Below are positions 52,692-64,000 of a stretch of 64,000 nucleotides of DNA, piece by piece (the stretch's first letter is position 1; the number at the start of each line of letters is the position of its first letter). The notes beneath the pieces are model-generated. The model had not been told where the DNA came from. It was given only the letters and a program-made list of their open reading frames with translations, and did no database searches. Location: contig NC_019866.2 of assembly GCF_002234675.1 (NCBI RefSeq), positions 10,383,261 through 10,447,260 of the forward strand, given 5' to 3'. The position numbers and the translations under genes are program-made. The DNA is from Oryzias latipes. Taxonomy: Eukaryota; Chordata; Actinopteri; Beloniformes; Adrianichthyidae.

Positions 52692-54850
52692 TTAATAAGC
52701 TGGGGGCTGGTACTCTCCCGGCTGAGTCTGGCCCTGGGAGAAGGGCGACTGCTGGTAGCCTGTGGGGCCGCTGCCGAACTGAGCAGGTGGGTACGGAGAG
52801 GTGTGGTCAACGGCCGGATCCCTGTAGTCTTGGGTAAAGTCGTCTACACCTTGGCGATACCTTCCAAATGCAAAGTAGAACAGCAGACCCTGTTGAGAGA
52901 AGTTTAAATTCATTGATGGGACTTTTTTTTTTTTTTAACAATGATTTTAGGGGTGTGGCGCCGAAGGGAAGGATCGGAGTCTCACCCAGGTGGCGGTTGA
53001 GAAGAAGGAGAAGGAGATGGCCGCCCGAGCAGCATCCGGAGCCGCAGTTCCTGCTGTGGTTTTGCCCCATTGGTTTGCCAGATAACAGAAGCAGATAAAC
53101 CACAGGATAGTCCATACCCCTAGATTGTGTTTGAGATAGGAATATACAGATGTGAGAGGACGTATGCAGACTGCATCAGCTGTTCCAATATTCACAGGAT
53201 TTCTGGGCAACTGGACTTAAAGGTGGCTGCTCTAAGCTGCAACCAAACATCCTCTGGATTATTTATAGTCCAGCTGCCCCGATGATCCTGTAAATTCACT
53301 GGCCTGGATGACAGAGAATAAACGCCTTTATTGTAACTCACCTGAAAAGACTAAATCTGCAACAACGATGTATTTTCTCTCATTGGCATTGCTGAGTTTT
53401 GGAAAGTAAGCATCAAGTATAAGAAATAAGACACAAGCCAGGAAGGAAATGACGCCGATTCCCACTGCGTAGCTGCAAGCGCCGTCATTGCCATTGAACA
53501 TGCACTTGGTGTTTTCCTCTGTCATGGGGTTGACGTAACCCTCTGCAGTGATGGTGGCGAAGACGACGATAGAAAATATCTGCGAAAAAGATGAGATGAG
53601 CCAATCTTCAGCCAGAATATATGCAGCAGAGCACGTGAGGTTGAACATTTAGGAGATTTAACATAAAAACTACATCCCAAATTTGACACAGGGTTCAAAG
53701 GTCAATTTAAAATATTTGTTCCTATTGACTGAGGAAGAGTAGATCAAATGTTCAATGGAGATCAGCTGGTTTGTTATTTTAGGATCATTTCTTTTTAGAA
53801 AAAAATAAATCGTTCAAATGTATTTGCAAAAATATGAAGGCAATATATAGTTAATAAAAAAAAGTTAGAAAAAAGACACCTTTCCACACTTTCTTAATAT
53901 TTTATTTAGATTGACAATTGGCAATTGACATAAAGGCCCTTTTTTATTGAAACCACAATCATGTGACTTCCTGGCCTCTGCCTGAAACTCAGCACCTCTG
54001 TAATGTAGGATTGTACAATATTGATATATTTTTGCTATAATTGTGCAATCAAAATACATTTTCATGAAAAAAAGTGAAACTATGAAACACACAAGAACTG
54101 CTGTGAGGTTCACGGACACGTTTTCCGGTTCGGACATCTGAGCCATTTAAATGAAAATGTTTAAGATTTAAGAGCAAATTTTGCCTGTCTAGTTTAGGAT
54201 TCATACATTATAAGTGGTAAAGAGGGGTGCAAATGTCATTTTTAAAGAGTTTTAAGTCGTACTGAGCGTGGTAGTTTTGCATTATTATTCTGACAAAGTT
54301 TGAGCAGCAGAGTGCAGAAGTGGCAGATCTGCGGAGCAACAGATGACGCTGTATGAGTTTCGTTTTTGAGTAATTTAGCAGTAACCGCTCAGGACAGCGA
54401 CCTCTCAACTTTTATTTATTATTTTTTATAATGAGTTGACCCAGTTCTTCGACTGTAGATTGTAAATTAAATAAATATGTGCCTGTTGTCAGGTGTGGTA
54501 GGGACTAGGTCAGCTGATGAGAGCTTGCTTGCCTTGCAGGGCAACTACTTAAAAACAACCATAACAAGTTTAATTTAATAATTTTAACATTTCTAACTAA
54601 AGTATTGAATCGTGTCTTCTTTTATCAGCACTTAACGGTAGCAAAATAAACTACATAAAGTTTAGTTTGAACCCAAAATACGTACATATGTTACCGCAAA
54701 CCAACAGATGTGTAAGCTAGCTGGTGCTAACTTTTCCCATGAGTCACTCACCCAGCTCAGGAAGCGCAAAATAGTTTGAGGCTTTTTCACGAAGCTCTCC
54801 AAATCAAAGGTACCGCCAGCCAACGAGGCCCCATAAGCACCGTGCTCCAT
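52692..54850 (-). CDS. syngr2: Synaptogyrin-2
   Basis: Four-pass MARVEL-domain vesicle protein; synaptogyrin-2 (cellugyrin) is the broadly expressed form, found in transport microvesicles. Four exons: 54752-54850, 53342-53579, 52986-53119, 52692-52889; 669 bases, 222 aa (human 224). The N-terminus MEHGAYGASLAGGTFDLESF is typical, followed by transmembrane segments at about 27-47, 71-93, 103-127 and 142-165. The lumenal loop holds two cysteines (KCMFN and GACSY). The cytosolic tail after FAFGRYRQG is rich in Pro, Gln and Tyr (SGPTGYQQSPFSQG) and ends QPPAY. The first intron is about 1.2 kb and holds a spurious open frame. It is transcribed away from tmc6, with about 1.2 kb between the two start codons. 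Assignment to synaptogyrin-2 over 1 or 3 rests on the N-terminus and neighbours. Confidence 0.93.
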
Positions 54851-54899
54851 TTTCTAACGCAACAGGTGTCAAACAGTTCACACGGAGAAAGCCGTGAAC

Positions 54900-56030
54900 T
54901 CTTTCCTGTTGGTGACTTTTCAAAACAACTTCCTGAAAACTTTTTTAAAGCCCGCCCCCTGAGACGAGTTCAGGGAACCCCCGGATTTTTCTTGACAGCA
55001 AAAATGTCTCGCTGATGAAAATTCAAAGACTGAGCAATTGAAAGATGAAACATTTGCATTATGATTAATATTATATTAAATAATACGTTTAAGTATGACA
55101 ACTAGAGCTGTTAAACCAAATCTCTAACACTCCTTCAACAAATTGGGTTGTTACGCATTATATGTAATAATAATTAGAATTTACATTTCTAATTTGCCCA
55201 ATCGTTGACAGTCTTAATCACTTTGCATTTTATCACAAATAAACATATTAATTTACGAAAAGAAACACATCGTTTAGTCCTTCAGGAGTTCAACAAACAG
55301 CATGGTAAGGCCTAAGGGTTGTTGGCTAAATAGGCTACTTTTTGTCAGAGATAAATAAAATTATTACCTTTTAGCAAAATTGATCAATTTTCAGAATTTA
55401 TTGTTACTAAAAATTTGAGAGGGGTTTCACTTTATTTTGTCAAGGCCTTCCTCACGTTTGTGACATTGCAATTATAATATAAGATAACTAGAGGGCAGCA
55501 AAAACTTAACATTTGTCAGCAAACTTCAAGGCAGACGTCACTTGAATTAATTTCATAGACATATGTAGATTAATACACAAATAATAATATAAAAAAAATT
55601 CATTTTTATTTTTTTGTAGTAAGTTTCTAAAAAACAAGTATAAATTCTTCCATTATCTGGTATAAAATTGATTAGCTTCTCCAAAAATAACAGTTACAAT
55701 AAAGAGAATATGTTGAATCTTGTGCTAAGAAATTTGTGTACAGTCTCTTTTAATGCATCTAAAGTTCAACTTTGTGTGTCTTCTTTTCTTACTTTAACTG
55801 AGAATGGTTGAATAGCCAATGTCTTGTATGAAAGAGTTTTTAAAAGAGGATGTGTTCTGAGAAAAAAAACCTTCACAGGAAGCAAAAAAAAAAAAAAAAC
55901 AACAACCTCGTTCTTCACTTAATAAAGATGCTTCTTTGCATTTTGGGGAGGAGACACCCAAAATAAGTTTACTTTCCGCTGCCCTATACCCCACTGAAAG
56001 ACTGACGAAGAACAAGAGTGCAGTGAAGAA
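54900..56030. promoter_or_regulatory. Head-to-head intergenic region of syngr2 and tmc6
   Basis: This 1.1-kb interval must contain both promoters. The syngr2 side is GC-richer up to about 54985 and includes a GGAAGT-rich leader and a gcccgccccct GC box near 54950-54960. The remainder is strongly AT-rich, with an A run near 55886-55903. No clear TATA box is assigned for either gene. Confidence 0.4.
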
Positions 56031-56037
56031 AGCGAAG

Positions 56038-59000
56038 ATGGCGCATAGGGCGAACACCAGTGTTCACGTTTGTGACTCTGACTATGAGTAAGTTTTTTTC
56101 ATATTTGCTTTTTCATTTCCACCCTGTATGCAAAATCACACCTTTATATCTGAAAGATTTTAGATGCAGATACAGATATATATTTATGTATATTTGTATA
56201 TTTTTTTTAATTGAACACTGTCTTCCATTAGAGAAAAATCCTATTTTGTACAACAATTTTCTTAGGATTATGGGATGGACAATTGATGCGTCATATTTTA
56301 ATTTCCTTCCTTGCAGATTTTTGGATGAAGAGGATCCATATGAGAACTTTAGCGTCTTCAAAGAGCCTGCAGTCAGTGGACAGAAGTGCCCTGAAACAAT
56401 CATGATGCAGATAATTAATGACCAAACTGGTTTGACATACTTTAATTTTTAATTTACGCTGATGCAAAGTAACGAAAATGATGTTTTCTTCAAATTTTGT
56501 CACTTTTCAGATAGTGACTCATCCACAAGCACGGACGGATCATCTGATTGGGAGTCGATCAGATTACCACGGAGGAACGACCGCTCAGCTTCTCCACAAA
56601 GTACGCTCTTCTCATTGCCTAGCTGCACTGCTGGTGAGCCAAACTGCTCAAAACCCCTTGATAATATTTTCATCCACACAGGTGGATTCCAACGTATGTT
56701 TTGTATTTTTATTCTGCAGCCACTTCAGTGCGAGCTAGACGCTCACATCAGCTCCACCATCAGACCTGTCACCCCACTAAGCAGTCAGATGTGGAGGAAA
56801 TCAGAGGTGAAGGTGACTGTATAGCCTTTTTTTCAGAGTAAAATGGAAAGAAAAAAAAAATCCACAATTTGCAATCTAAAATGTGAAGTTGATTTGTGTG
56901 TCAGTGCATCATTTAGCTGAAACAGGTTTTTTCTGCTTTTGCGTCCATCCACAGATGCAGCAGGTGTCCGTTTTGGTTTGAACATTTGCTCTAGTGAGAA
57001 AAGCAAAGAAGAGCTTGTTTCTAACCTCAAGGGCCTCTCAGTGAGGGATGCCATGCAGAAGCTGCGAGCTGCACCACTCAGCCTCACAGACAAGAGGGAA
57101 GTAAGGTGAGAGGCAATGAAAGAAAAGGTTGTGTGAGAAGAGTCAACATGTGAGTAACTATAAAACTTTTTTCCTTAAGGAGACTTGCTTTTAGCAACAA
57201 GGCTGATGGTTCATTCAACAGAAATCACATCACCTCCAACTGTCATCCTTGTCTGTGTTTTTTAATCGTAAGTTCCTCCTTCATTTCACAATAAAAGCTG
57301 GCTTGCTTTGTGGCTATCAGTGGCACACCGGTTTTTCTCTCCTCAGGCGTGGCGTCGCTGCTCCTTCAGCTGCCTCAACATCCGCAGCTCTCTGAAACTG
57401 TGGTCTTCCCCCATGAAGAAGCTGAGCGGGCGCTTCGGATCAGGGGTGCTCTCCTATTTCCTTTTTCTCCGAACCCTTCTTTTCTTTAACCTCCTCCTCT
57501 TTGTCACCAGTGGCCTTTTCCTCATCTTCCCACAAATCCTCCTTCCTCTTTCACGTCACAATCAGTCCACGCCTGACACCTTCTCAGGCCTCGAGCTCCT
57601 CACAGGCACGGTGAGCTGCAGCACTCGCTCTTGACCGTTATTTATAAGTATGTCTTCTCCCCTCCTAAGATCTTTCATCCATTCCTTGGGTAGGGTTACT
57701 TTTCTCACAGTTTGATGTTTTATGGTTACTACTCAAACGACGTCATCAAACCTTGTGGAGCGGCTCCTTTCAAGTCCAGCGGCTCTCAGAAAGTCCACAG
57801 GCCTGATGACTGCCAGACGTTTTCCTACAGCATACCCTCTGCTTACTTCTGCACCATTGCATTCCCCTTCTTCATCATCTGCATCATCCTGGTGTACAGG
57901 TGGAAGACACAAAACCTCATTTGTTCATACTCCTCAAAAAGTGTGAGTGTGTGTTTTTGTTAATCCGTCTTAAATTTGTGGTGTTCTGTTCCAGCATATC
58001 CAAATCCTTCGGAAAGAGTTTTCATGTTCTGAAGTCCAGCAGGAATCAGGCTGAAAAGGTTTTCTGCTCTTGGGATCACAAAGTCAGCAAGAAGTCCTCT
58101 GTCAGACTTCAGTGCGAGAAAATCAGCACTCAGATCAAAGTAAGTTCTCGTGAAAATGAGGAAGGCAGAAAGCAACGAGTTGTGTAGGAGGATGCATGAG
58201 CAAGAAACAGGAACCTGCAAATTACGTTCTGATGGCAGGTTTTATTTGTTCACACACCAAAACTTAACTGATTTTTTTGTTGAACTGAATCTCTGAGCAT
58301 CGTAGTTTGAGTTAACATTCCAGATTTTTCAACAGGAACAGCTGTCAGAGATGGTGAGTGGAGAACAGAAGAAGAGCTGCACGCAGCGATGCTGCGGCCT
58401 CGTGGTCCATGCGATCGCCTGGGCCACATGTCTGACCAGCATTTCCTTAAGTGCCGCTGGGGTTTATTTTCTGTCAGAGGTTAGCAGACATGACACCTTT
58501 TCATGCATTCTTTTGGTGCTGCAGATTACTACAACATTTCACTTCTGCTTTTTCTTTTCTGACGCAGACTCTTTACAGTATTTTTTTTTCTTTTTGCACA
58601 AATGAAGAGCTGGTCTAGATTGTGATGAAATGCTTGGCTCGGATGTTGTCACTAGTTTGACCCCTTTTTTAAAACGGCAATTTATTAAAATTCACTATAC
58701 TTCCCACTCCTTTATTAAGCAAATAATTCAACTGTTTGACAAATTTCACATTTAATGGATTCAACATGCCATGTACTGTATCTATGTACAAATACTGTAT
58801 CTTTAAGTACAAAAAGTAATCATAATGGCACAATTTAGTGTACATGTGGATGCATATGGGTATCTTCTTTTACTGGTACTTGTAATTTCTTTGATATACC
58901 TAAGGACAGATATGCATCTCTTCTGTTTGTCTCCTTTAATTATTTTTGTTTTGATTGCTTGGAATAAACCAAATCAATTTTTTTTAAAGAAAACTATTAA

Positions 59001-62000
59001 TCAGGATCCTGAAGACCCCAAGCTGCTAATCCTGTCATCTGTAGTCTCAGGATTTAACCTGTTAATTCCCGGCATCTTCAACGTGTGTGGTTGGCTTGAG
59101 AGATACGAGTCAACCGGCACCGGAGTTTATGTCTCCATCTTCAGGCAAGAAAAGTGCACTCAAATTATTCACATTTTGTTATGCAGCCATACGACTTCAT
59201 CTTCACATTTTTCATAAAAGATTAAAATAAAATGGAATCGGCACAACAGAAAGACATCTGGTGTTTTAATGCATTCCGCCTCAGTTTTTCCATTTTTTTG
59301 TTTTTGTTTGAGTAGAACGTTAATTTAATATGGATTTTTCAGGAACTTGTTGCTGAAGACGAGTCTTATTGGAGTGCTGTGTTACCGCTGGCTGTGGAGA
59401 ATTGCTGAAATTCAACAATTTAAGGTGGGTTTTAATCTTTTTTTTTAAGTCCTAAGTAATTCAGAACTATAGTCATTAATATAGACTCAAAAAACACAAA
59501 CCTTATTAACTGTCATTATTTTTAACTTATTTGAATCTATTATTGTTGGCGTGTAAAGTGCTGGGAGAGCTTTGTGGGGCAGGAACTTTATCGACTGCTT
59601 TTAATGGACTTCATCTTCACGATTCTTCATACTTTCCTAGGCGAGTTTGTTTGGAGGTAAACTGTTTTTTTTTAAATCAAACACCAGACTTGATCCCTTT
59701 TTCTCCTTAATAAAAATGTACAAATGTTTAATTTTTCCCTGCAGGCTTTACTCTAAGAAAATACTTAAAAAGGAGAGAAAACCAAAGTTTGACATCGCTC
59801 GCAACGTACTTGAGCTCATTTATGGACAAACTCTGACTTGGTAACTAAACAATCTTCAGTGTGCATCTTTAAAATGTATTATAACCTAAAAAAAAAGCTT
59901 AATTTTTCCAACAACAGGCTTGGAGTTCTGTTTGCACCTCTGCTGCCTGCAGTTCAAATCATAAAACTATTTATCCTGTTTTACATAAAAAAGGTGAGTA
60001 CAGTTCAAGTCAAGCTCCCTGCTTTATGGTATAGGAAAACTTTATTGATCAAAGTCATTTGAAAAACCACCACAACATTTGGCAACAAAGAGTTACATTC
60101 ACAACTGGCAGTCATGCATAACTGTGTTTTAAAAAGAACAAAAATCAATTAAAACACATGAATTTCATATTAACATTCACAGAACTGCTCAGCAAATGTT
60201 TCTTCTCGGATGTTCATCCACAGAGCAGCCTGAGGCTGAACTGTCAGGCTTCCAGGAAGTCATGGAGGGCGACCCAGATGACGTCCTTGTTCATCACACT
60301 TCTGTGGTTTCCCTCGTTTCTTGGTGCTGCCGTATCTGTTGGATACACAATTGGGACGTAAGTGAAGTTTTCTGCTAATGGCTGCAGTGATCTTAGACTG
60401 ATTTCATTCCTTATTTTGTATTGATTATGTAATGTTTCTTTTTATCCAATGTTTATACTTTAAATGTGTGGTGTTGTAGTTATTCTGCTCCAGCAACTTC
60501 ATTAAGAAGACAGACTGACAGAATGTCCCTGCTTCATGATGTTTGCAGATGACATTGTGGTCTGTAGTGAGAAGCAAGAAGCAGCTGGAGGAACATCCGG
60601 AGATGTGGAGATTATGAGAAGTTGATCAGAAGTACTCAGGTTTAACAGTCCAGTGTAACAGAGATTGCTGTGAGAGAGCTGAAGAGGTGTGTCCAAGCAG
60701 GTTGAAACAAATGGAGAAGGTTTCAGGCGAGATATGTGACTGTAGAGTGTCAGCAAGACTGAAAGGAAAGGTGTAGAAGACTGTGGAGAGAGCAGACATG
60801 TTGTTGTTGGAGACTCTGAGAAAGAGACAGGAGGCAGAGCTGGAGGTAGCAGAGACAAAGATGTTAAGGTTTTTAAGGAGTGAAGAGGAGGAACGGGATC
60901 ATGAATGAATCCATCCGAGAAACAAATCATGGTAGAAGTTTTTGAGATAAATGCAGAGTGAGGTGTTTTGGATGCATTAAGAGCAGGGAAACTAATTATT
61001 TTGGTAAAAGGGATGCTGAGGTTAAAGCCACCATGAAACACTAGAAGAAGACCCAAGAGGAGGTTCATGGATGTAGTTAAGGAGGACATCATATACGTAT
61101 TTAGATGATTCACTCTGCTGTCTCCTGCTGCAGGGAGCAGCCAAAAAGATTTAGGTCAAGTTCACACACTCTATGAGCTTATTATTTCTAAACCAAAGAA
61201 ATACCTGCAACATGTTATCAATCATAAGAGACCAGAATAAATCAATTTTTTTGTCTTCAATGAACTCTCAGTAGGAGATTCAAGTGTGTTTAATTATATT
61301 GAAATATTTAAGATCCTTTTTTATTTCATGAACAGGATCAAACCATCATCAACATGCGGCCCTTTCAGGAATCTAACCAGAATGTTTGAGTCGATGCAGT
61401 GGACCAAAAGTCTGGAGACTTCCAACTCTTTTCTGTTTTGGCTCAGATGGGCCTACAACTCCCTGATAGAAAACCCGCTCTTCCTGTTCCTGATCACTGG
61501 AGTCCTTCTGTGAGTTTCAGCAATCCAGAAGAGATGATTATCTCTCCAAAAAGTTATTTCATCATTTAGTTTGTTAGCTTTCAATCGCTGAGGTTTTGCC
61601 TATTGTGCTGTTTTGCAGATTTATGATTTATTTTCAAACTCAAGTGGTTGATGGTCAAAGGAAAGTCATCCGTCTGTTGGAAAAGCAAATTGAAAATGTA
61701 AGTGTTCATTTTTAACCCCTTTTTAAATTTTTAATTACATTTTTTTTTCTTTTTTTAAGCAAGCTTCCCTAGCAGAAACTGTCTGCTTCTTCGTGTGTTT
61801 ATTAGTGATAAATATCACCTTTTATAACTTTTTTTGAAAGCAATTCCAACATTTTGTCTTGAAAAATTGATTACTGTAAACAATATAACCTTACATTTGT
61901 TTTTAAAAAATTACTGTACTGTATTTATGATTCCATAGCCTAAGCGACAAGTCTGTAACTTTTAACATTAAAATAGCCATTTGGTCCAGTTTCTTAGAGA

Positions 62001-62905
62001 CTAAAACCCAGTGAGAGCCGCAAAGTTCCAATTTACCATTTAGCAAATATGCTTATTTATGATTAAATCATTCGTTTATAAAGTAGAGATTTCTTTAAAT
62101 ACTGACAATAATATAATTACAGTAATAAATAAATATAGTGATAAAGTGACATCTTTTTATATATATAACAATTTTGATTTCTGTCATATTTCACAGTAGT
62201 TCCTTTCAAAATAAAATGACATTAAATGACCTCTTTGAGTCAAATGGGACACAGATCTCCTGTAGCAGATTTACAGTTTACAGATTTAAAAAATTAGAAA
62301 TGCAAGAAAACCAAGTCAAACGTGACATTTCCTATCAATATATGAATTTTTTTGCAACATCCTTTTTTCCTTTTATTATTAAACATAAGCACGACAACAG
62401 CAATCATTTACTTCAGAAATGTTGCCTCTGGACAGCAACTAGACACTGTTGTATAGCAAGAAGATAAGAATGTGTGCTTTATGTGCATTAAACATATTAA
62501 AAATTTAAAAGCAGATGACAATTTAACTAAAAAAAATATTACTCCAAACCACAAAAGCCCTTTTTATTCAAATTGTAAGCATTTTTCTTCAGAGCCAGAG
62601 AGCCACAATAGAGAGATAAAAGAGAGGGAGCCTCGGGTTGCAGACCCCCGGCTACACCTGCATTTTAATTATAGTCATTCAATCATATTTATAACTGCTC
62701 AATGAATCAAGTTTGAGGAAGTTAGACTTAAAGCTGTCACCTGAAAAGAGATTTGAAAGAAATATTTAGTATATCCTGACATTTGTAAATTACAGGTTTT
62801 TATTTGTATTTTTTAAAGGTTTTGACAGGTTTTTGCTGTTTTCCACAGGAGGGTAAAGATAAAATGTTCCTAATCTCACGGCTGCAAGATCTTACTGAGC
62901 ACTGA
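56038..62905 (+). CDS. tmc6: Transmembrane channel-like protein 6 (EVER1)
   Basis: ER membrane protein; in human, TMC6 with TMC8 and CIB1 limits beta-papillomavirus infection and affects zinc handling. Nineteen exons: 56038-56087, 56317-56429, 56511-56600, 56720-56806, 56955-57105, 57180-57267, 57347-57610, 57694-57899, 57995-58139, 58336-58479, 58990-59144, 59343-59424, 59559-59656, 59745-59840, 59918-59993, 60224-60357, 61336-61509, 61619-61697, 62849-62905; 2289 bases, 762 aa (human 805). TMC6 rather than TMC8 is shown by [56 protein letters not shown] and [20 protein letters not shown]. The TMC-family signature [13 protein letters not shown] starts at residue 526. The N-terminal 130 residues are acidic and Ser-rich and poorly conserved. 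Intron 11 starts with GC instead of GT. Intron 16 carries an RTE-like LINE. The C-terminus is shorter than human, ending soon after [12 protein letters not shown]. Confidence 0.95.
60500..61155 (+). mobile_element. RTE-like LINE fragment in tmc6 intron 16
   Basis: The plus strand retains a [13 protein letters not shown] reverse transcriptase YADD-like motif at about 60535-60575, then broken pieces matching the usual downstream order: an AGxxKVSG region, [19 protein letters not shown] near 60818-60875, and a GRPKRRxMDVVKEDM-like block near 61040-61090. It ends in ctgctgcagggagcagccaa, the standard 3' end of this fish LINE family. The frame is broken in several places. It is inserted in the sense orientation relative to tmc6. 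Confidence 0.8.
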
Positions 62906-63232
62906 ACTCGTGGAGATCAGGTGTGAGTTTGTCATGGACTGCAGAAGCTTTTTCTAATTCTTTTGTATGGAATATTTATTTTAAAAAGATGACATGTGGT
63001 TTAAGTTAGCTCTTCTCTCAGACAAAATGACAACAAAAGCAGTGCTTTTTGTGTTTATTTCTTCTTTTTTTTCATTTGTTGTAAATAGTTTTGGGCAATT
63101 TGAACCCCGTATTTCCTTAATAATGAACTTTGTTTTTTTATGTATTTTATGACGATGTCAACATAAACATGACTGTTTTCTTTATTTCCTAAGAATTATT
63201 TTCAAGTGTAACTATATTGCTCATGGTGCTGA

Positions 63233-63251
63233 AATAAAAAACAACAATAAA
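63233..63251 (+). terminator. tmc6 polyadenylation signals
   Basis: Two AATAAA hexamers, at 63233-63238 and about 63246-63251, lie 330 bases after the stop codon and are the first canonical signals downstream. Confidence 0.6.
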
Positions 63252-63259
63252 TTCGAAAG

Positions 63260-64000
63260 TAAGATTGTCTGATTTCACACTGTCATTATGTTTAAAAAAG
63301 TCGGCTTTTTTAATGAATTATAACAACCAAAATCTAGTCTTGTAGCAGTGAAACAAAACAAAAAAAAATCAACAACATAACATTATAATAAACTGTGTTT
63401 ACATACACGCTTTTTAAAATTTGTTTTAATACATTTTGATTGCCATAGCTTTGTGACACAACTTTTTAAGTTCTCCAAAAATGTATGATGTTTGAACATT
63501 TATTTGTTCTAAAAATATAAAAAAAAGAATGACATTTATGGTAGACATGTATAAAGAAATGCCTTTTCTTGTGGTACAACCCTAAAAGTGGTCAATTCAA
63601 ATTAGTTTGAAAGGAAGAGGAAATTGTTAAATGGAGGAAATCCCCCAATATATTTTTGAATTTAGAGTATGCAAATAGGAAGAATGCAGACCGGAACAGG
63701 CGAATGCATCCGGCTTGTGAAAAAAGCTTATGCAATTATGAAACATTTATTTTTTAAATACATGTTTTAAAATAAATAATCATCCATGTGATTTTTTTAA
63801 ATCTTCATGAAAGTGAGTGACAGTTATACAGTTTAGCCTTAAATCATCATTTCCTACTTCATATCTTCAAAATCTTTTTTAAAAATTTTCTTTTCAGATA
63901 TTTATTATGATTGATGCCTTCTTTTTTTGCGTATAAATTTTAAACCTGTACAAACATTTTGAAGACATTTTTAGGTGTCATTTCTAATAAGCTGTTAGTT
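63260..64000. other. Intergenic DNA right of tmc6
   Basis: AT-rich sequence to the window edge. No exon or repeat is recognised. Confidence 0.4.

Noticed and set aside
53865-54146. 93-codon minus-strand open frame in syngr2 intron 1
   Set aside because: No homology recognised and no splice context; AT-rich intron sequence can give such a frame by chance.
60502-61113. 203-codon open frame on the minus strand
   Set aside because: It is antisense to a decayed RTE-like LINE whose plus-strand motifs are recognisable; the peptide is Ser/Leu/Pro-rich in the way antisense frames are.

Overview
This is a vertebrate genomic window, almost certainly from a teleost and probably a percomorph. The evidence is compact multi-exon genes with GT-AG introns, an AT-rich background, and fish-type repeats (L2, RTE-like and L1-like LINE pieces, a small hAT element, tRNA-like SINE sequence). 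Five complete protein-coding genes are read exon by exon on the minus strand or plus strand, plus one more long plus-strand gene, and every spliced frame closes to a whole number of codons: usp36 (1119 aa, minus), timp2 (220 aa, minus), lgals3bp (606 aa, minus), cant1 (405 aa, minus), syngr2 (222 aa, minus) and tmc6 (762 aa, plus). The species cannot be named from the sequence alone.

Layout. 1-12.2 kb holds no recognisable coding exon; a CpG-richer segment at 12.17-12.35 kb on the minus strand looks like a first coding exon, plausibly cyth1, which would make 1-12.2 kb its first intron. An L2 LINE tail sits inside at 8.9-10.3 kb. usp36 occupies 13.5-26.5 kb, timp2 27.4-32.4 kb. 32.5-39.3 kb is repeat-rich intergenic DNA. 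39.4-41.7 kb carries two broken tandem copies of lgals3bp with an L1 fragment at their junction and BED-finger remnants of hAT transposase on both sides. The intact lgals3bp is at 43.0-45.8 kb, cant1 at 46.4-47.8 kb with a likely upstream noncoding exon near 51 kb, syngr2 at 52.7-54.9 kb, and tmc6 head-to-head with it at 56.0-63.2 kb.

The order usp36-timp2-lgals3bp-cant1, all in one orientation, is the order known on human 17q25.3; syngr2 and tmc6 come from the same human band but lie several hundred kilobases away there. The genes do not form a pathway: a nucleolar deubiquitinase, a metalloproteinase inhibitor, a secreted scavenger-receptor glycoprotein, a Golgi nucleotidase, a vesicle MARVEL protein and an ER TMC-family protein. 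What holds them together is ancestral synteny.

I found no convincing novel system. The most informative local feature is the lgals3bp duplication cluster, where one relic copy is almost identical to the live gene over a short tract but clearly more diverged beside it, and where an L1 tail bridges a deletion. I recognised no retrovirus or LTR element.
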